Below are positions 63,100-64,000 of a stretch of 64,000 nt of DNA, in pieces (position 1 is the first letter of the stretch; the number at the start of each line of letters is the position of its first letter). The stretch spans positions 44,063,531-44,127,530 of the forward strand of contig CM067317.1 in the NCBI GenBank assembly GCA_034231615.1, given 5' to 3'. The stretch comes from Meghimatium bilineatum. Its lineage: Eukaryota; Mollusca; Gastropoda; Stylommatophora; Philomycidae. A program made the position numbers and the translations under genes. Below the pieces are notes generated by a model. The model saw only the letters and a program-made list of their open reading frames with translations, searched no databases and was not told the origin of the DNA.

Positions 63100-63345
63100 G
63101 ACATTATCTGTGTTGACATTTTGCAACAATATCTCAGTGTTGACATTTTGCAATAATATCTCAGTGTTTACATTTTGCAACAATATCTCAGTGTTTACAT
63201 TTTGCAACAATATCTCAGTGTTTACATTTTGCAACAATATCTCAGTGTTGACATTTTGCAACAATATCTCAGTGTTGACATTTTGCATCAATATCTCAGT
63301 GTTGACATTTTACAACAATATCTCAGTGTCGACATTGTGCGATAA
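63100..63345. repeat. Minisatellite, 27-bp unit, nine copies
   Basis: TTGACATTTTGCAACAATAT with CTCAGTG. The period is a multiple of three, so both strands stay open (repeated ISVLTFCNN and, inverted, NTEILLQNV). I read this as intronic repeat, not protein. Confidence 0.93.
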
Positions 63346-63419
63346 TACTCCATTTCAAATATTTTGAGACAGCATTTAGAAATGGTGGTTAGTATAGCAT
63401 CCTATAAAAAATACTACTT

Positions 63420-63530
63420 CTAGAAACGTAAACAGAATAGCTCCTTCTCTTCACATCCGCCTGATAAGCAGTAGGTAGTTGTGAATGAACGAAGACGAAA
63501 GAGGAGGAGGAAGAGGAGGGGAGAAAGAAA
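63420..63530 (+). repeat. Possible SINE/LINE 3' tail
   Basis: GTTGTGAATGAACGAAGACG followed by AAAGAGGAGGAGGAAGAGG resembles the GAATGAACG..GAAGAAG end of SINE-A. No body is recognised. Confidence 0.35.
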
Positions 63531-63837
63531 TGGGAGGATAACACTAGACAGTCTATGGGGTCATAAAATTGGAGCATACTCGTAGATAAGTCTTCGGTTA
63601 AAAATGGGGAGGAGTTACCTAAAGACAAATATTTGTTAAAATTTTTGTTGGGTTTTTGACATTGTTTGGGGAAACTCATTACGGGGGTTTAATTTTTATG
63701 TGCTCTCATTCTAGTCTAGTGCTAAATGTCATGTACCGACTTTCTTGTACCGAAGCAGGGAGGAGAGGGGGGGGGGAGTCAACAGCCCCTACTTAATCTA
63801 CAATCTTATACTGGAGTGGTCTACACAATCTTTTTGC

Positions 63838-64000
63838 TCTCTCTCTCTCTCTCTATCTCTCTCGTAGTCTTGTGGAGACTAGAGGGTGTATGTGTGTGAG
63901 TGAAGATAGGGGGTGTATGTGTGTGAGTGAAGATAGGGGGTGTATGTGTGTGAGTAAAGATAGGGGGTGTATGTGTGTGAAGATAGGGGGTATATGTGTG
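63838..64000. repeat. (CT)n and a 27-bp tandem repeat running off the window
   Basis: TCTC repeat at 63838-63862, then GATAGGGGGTGTATGTGTGT with GAGTGAA from 63885 to the window end. Confidence 0.93.

Noticed and set aside
63000-63367. Plus- and minus-strand proteins with nine-residue repeats
   Set aside because: The 27-bp repeat keeps all frames open. It is adjacent to, not part of, the minus-strand exon at 62967-63056.

Overview
This is a metazoan nuclear window: AT-rich, intron-rich and crowded with transposon remains. It has GT-AG introns, LINE, mariner, piggyBac and hAT relics, TSD-flanked SINEs, and many micro- and minisatellites. The mix (RTE-type and RNase H-bearing LINEs, ZBED-type hAT, tRNA-like SINEs, long GATA arrays) would fit a lophotrochozoan such as a mollusc, but nothing here fixes the phylum and I hold that loosely.

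The main gene lies on the minus strand from 37524 down to 2971. It is an MFSD5-like (molybdate-anion transporter, major facilitator superfamily) gene of 12 small coding exons spread over about 34.5 kb. I assembled it by homology to the family and by splice-site phase. All eleven junctions keep phase, and the exons add up to 1278 nt (425 aa plus stop), close to the usual size of about 450 aa. Two other genes are cut by the window edges. An open, coding-like exon on the plus strand lies at the left end (1-262), convergent with MFSD5. The last two exons of an unrecognised, very basic protein lie on the minus strand at 63056-60004.

Between exons the introns hold stacked LINE fragments. These include RTE-like pieces with YADD and GHI/GHV C-terminal motifs, and RNase H-bearing I/Jockey-like pieces at 9.1-10.3, 12.6-13.3, 21.9-22.8, 26.3-27.1 and 28.6-29.0 kb. 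A relic piggyBac lies at 35.3-36.8 kb in intron 1, with three related sequences elsewhere. A mariner element with clear terminal inverted repeats sits 80 bp upstream of the MFSD5 start codon. Minisatellites lie close to many of the MFSD5 exons, and two of them touch splice donors.

The right part (38-64 kb) is mostly intergenic and accessory. It holds a TATA-box promoter followed by an unrecognised reading frame split by a young LINE insertion (41.1-43.3 kb), a pair of related hairpins (43.55-43.79 kb), a four-copy 176-bp satellite (44.3-45.0 kb), a large (TA)n and a (GATA)n array, a hAT/ZBED relic (56.4-58.2 kb), and a 0.4-kb foldback (55.87-56.28 kb).

The best leads are: a 155-bp SINE family with perfect target-site duplications whose 3' end resembles that of the resident RNase H LINE, plus a second SINE sharing its 3' half; the split reading frame that becomes continuous when the LINE and one duplication are removed; and the minisatellites beside MFSD5 exons, one of which repeats a 5' splice-site-like sequence.
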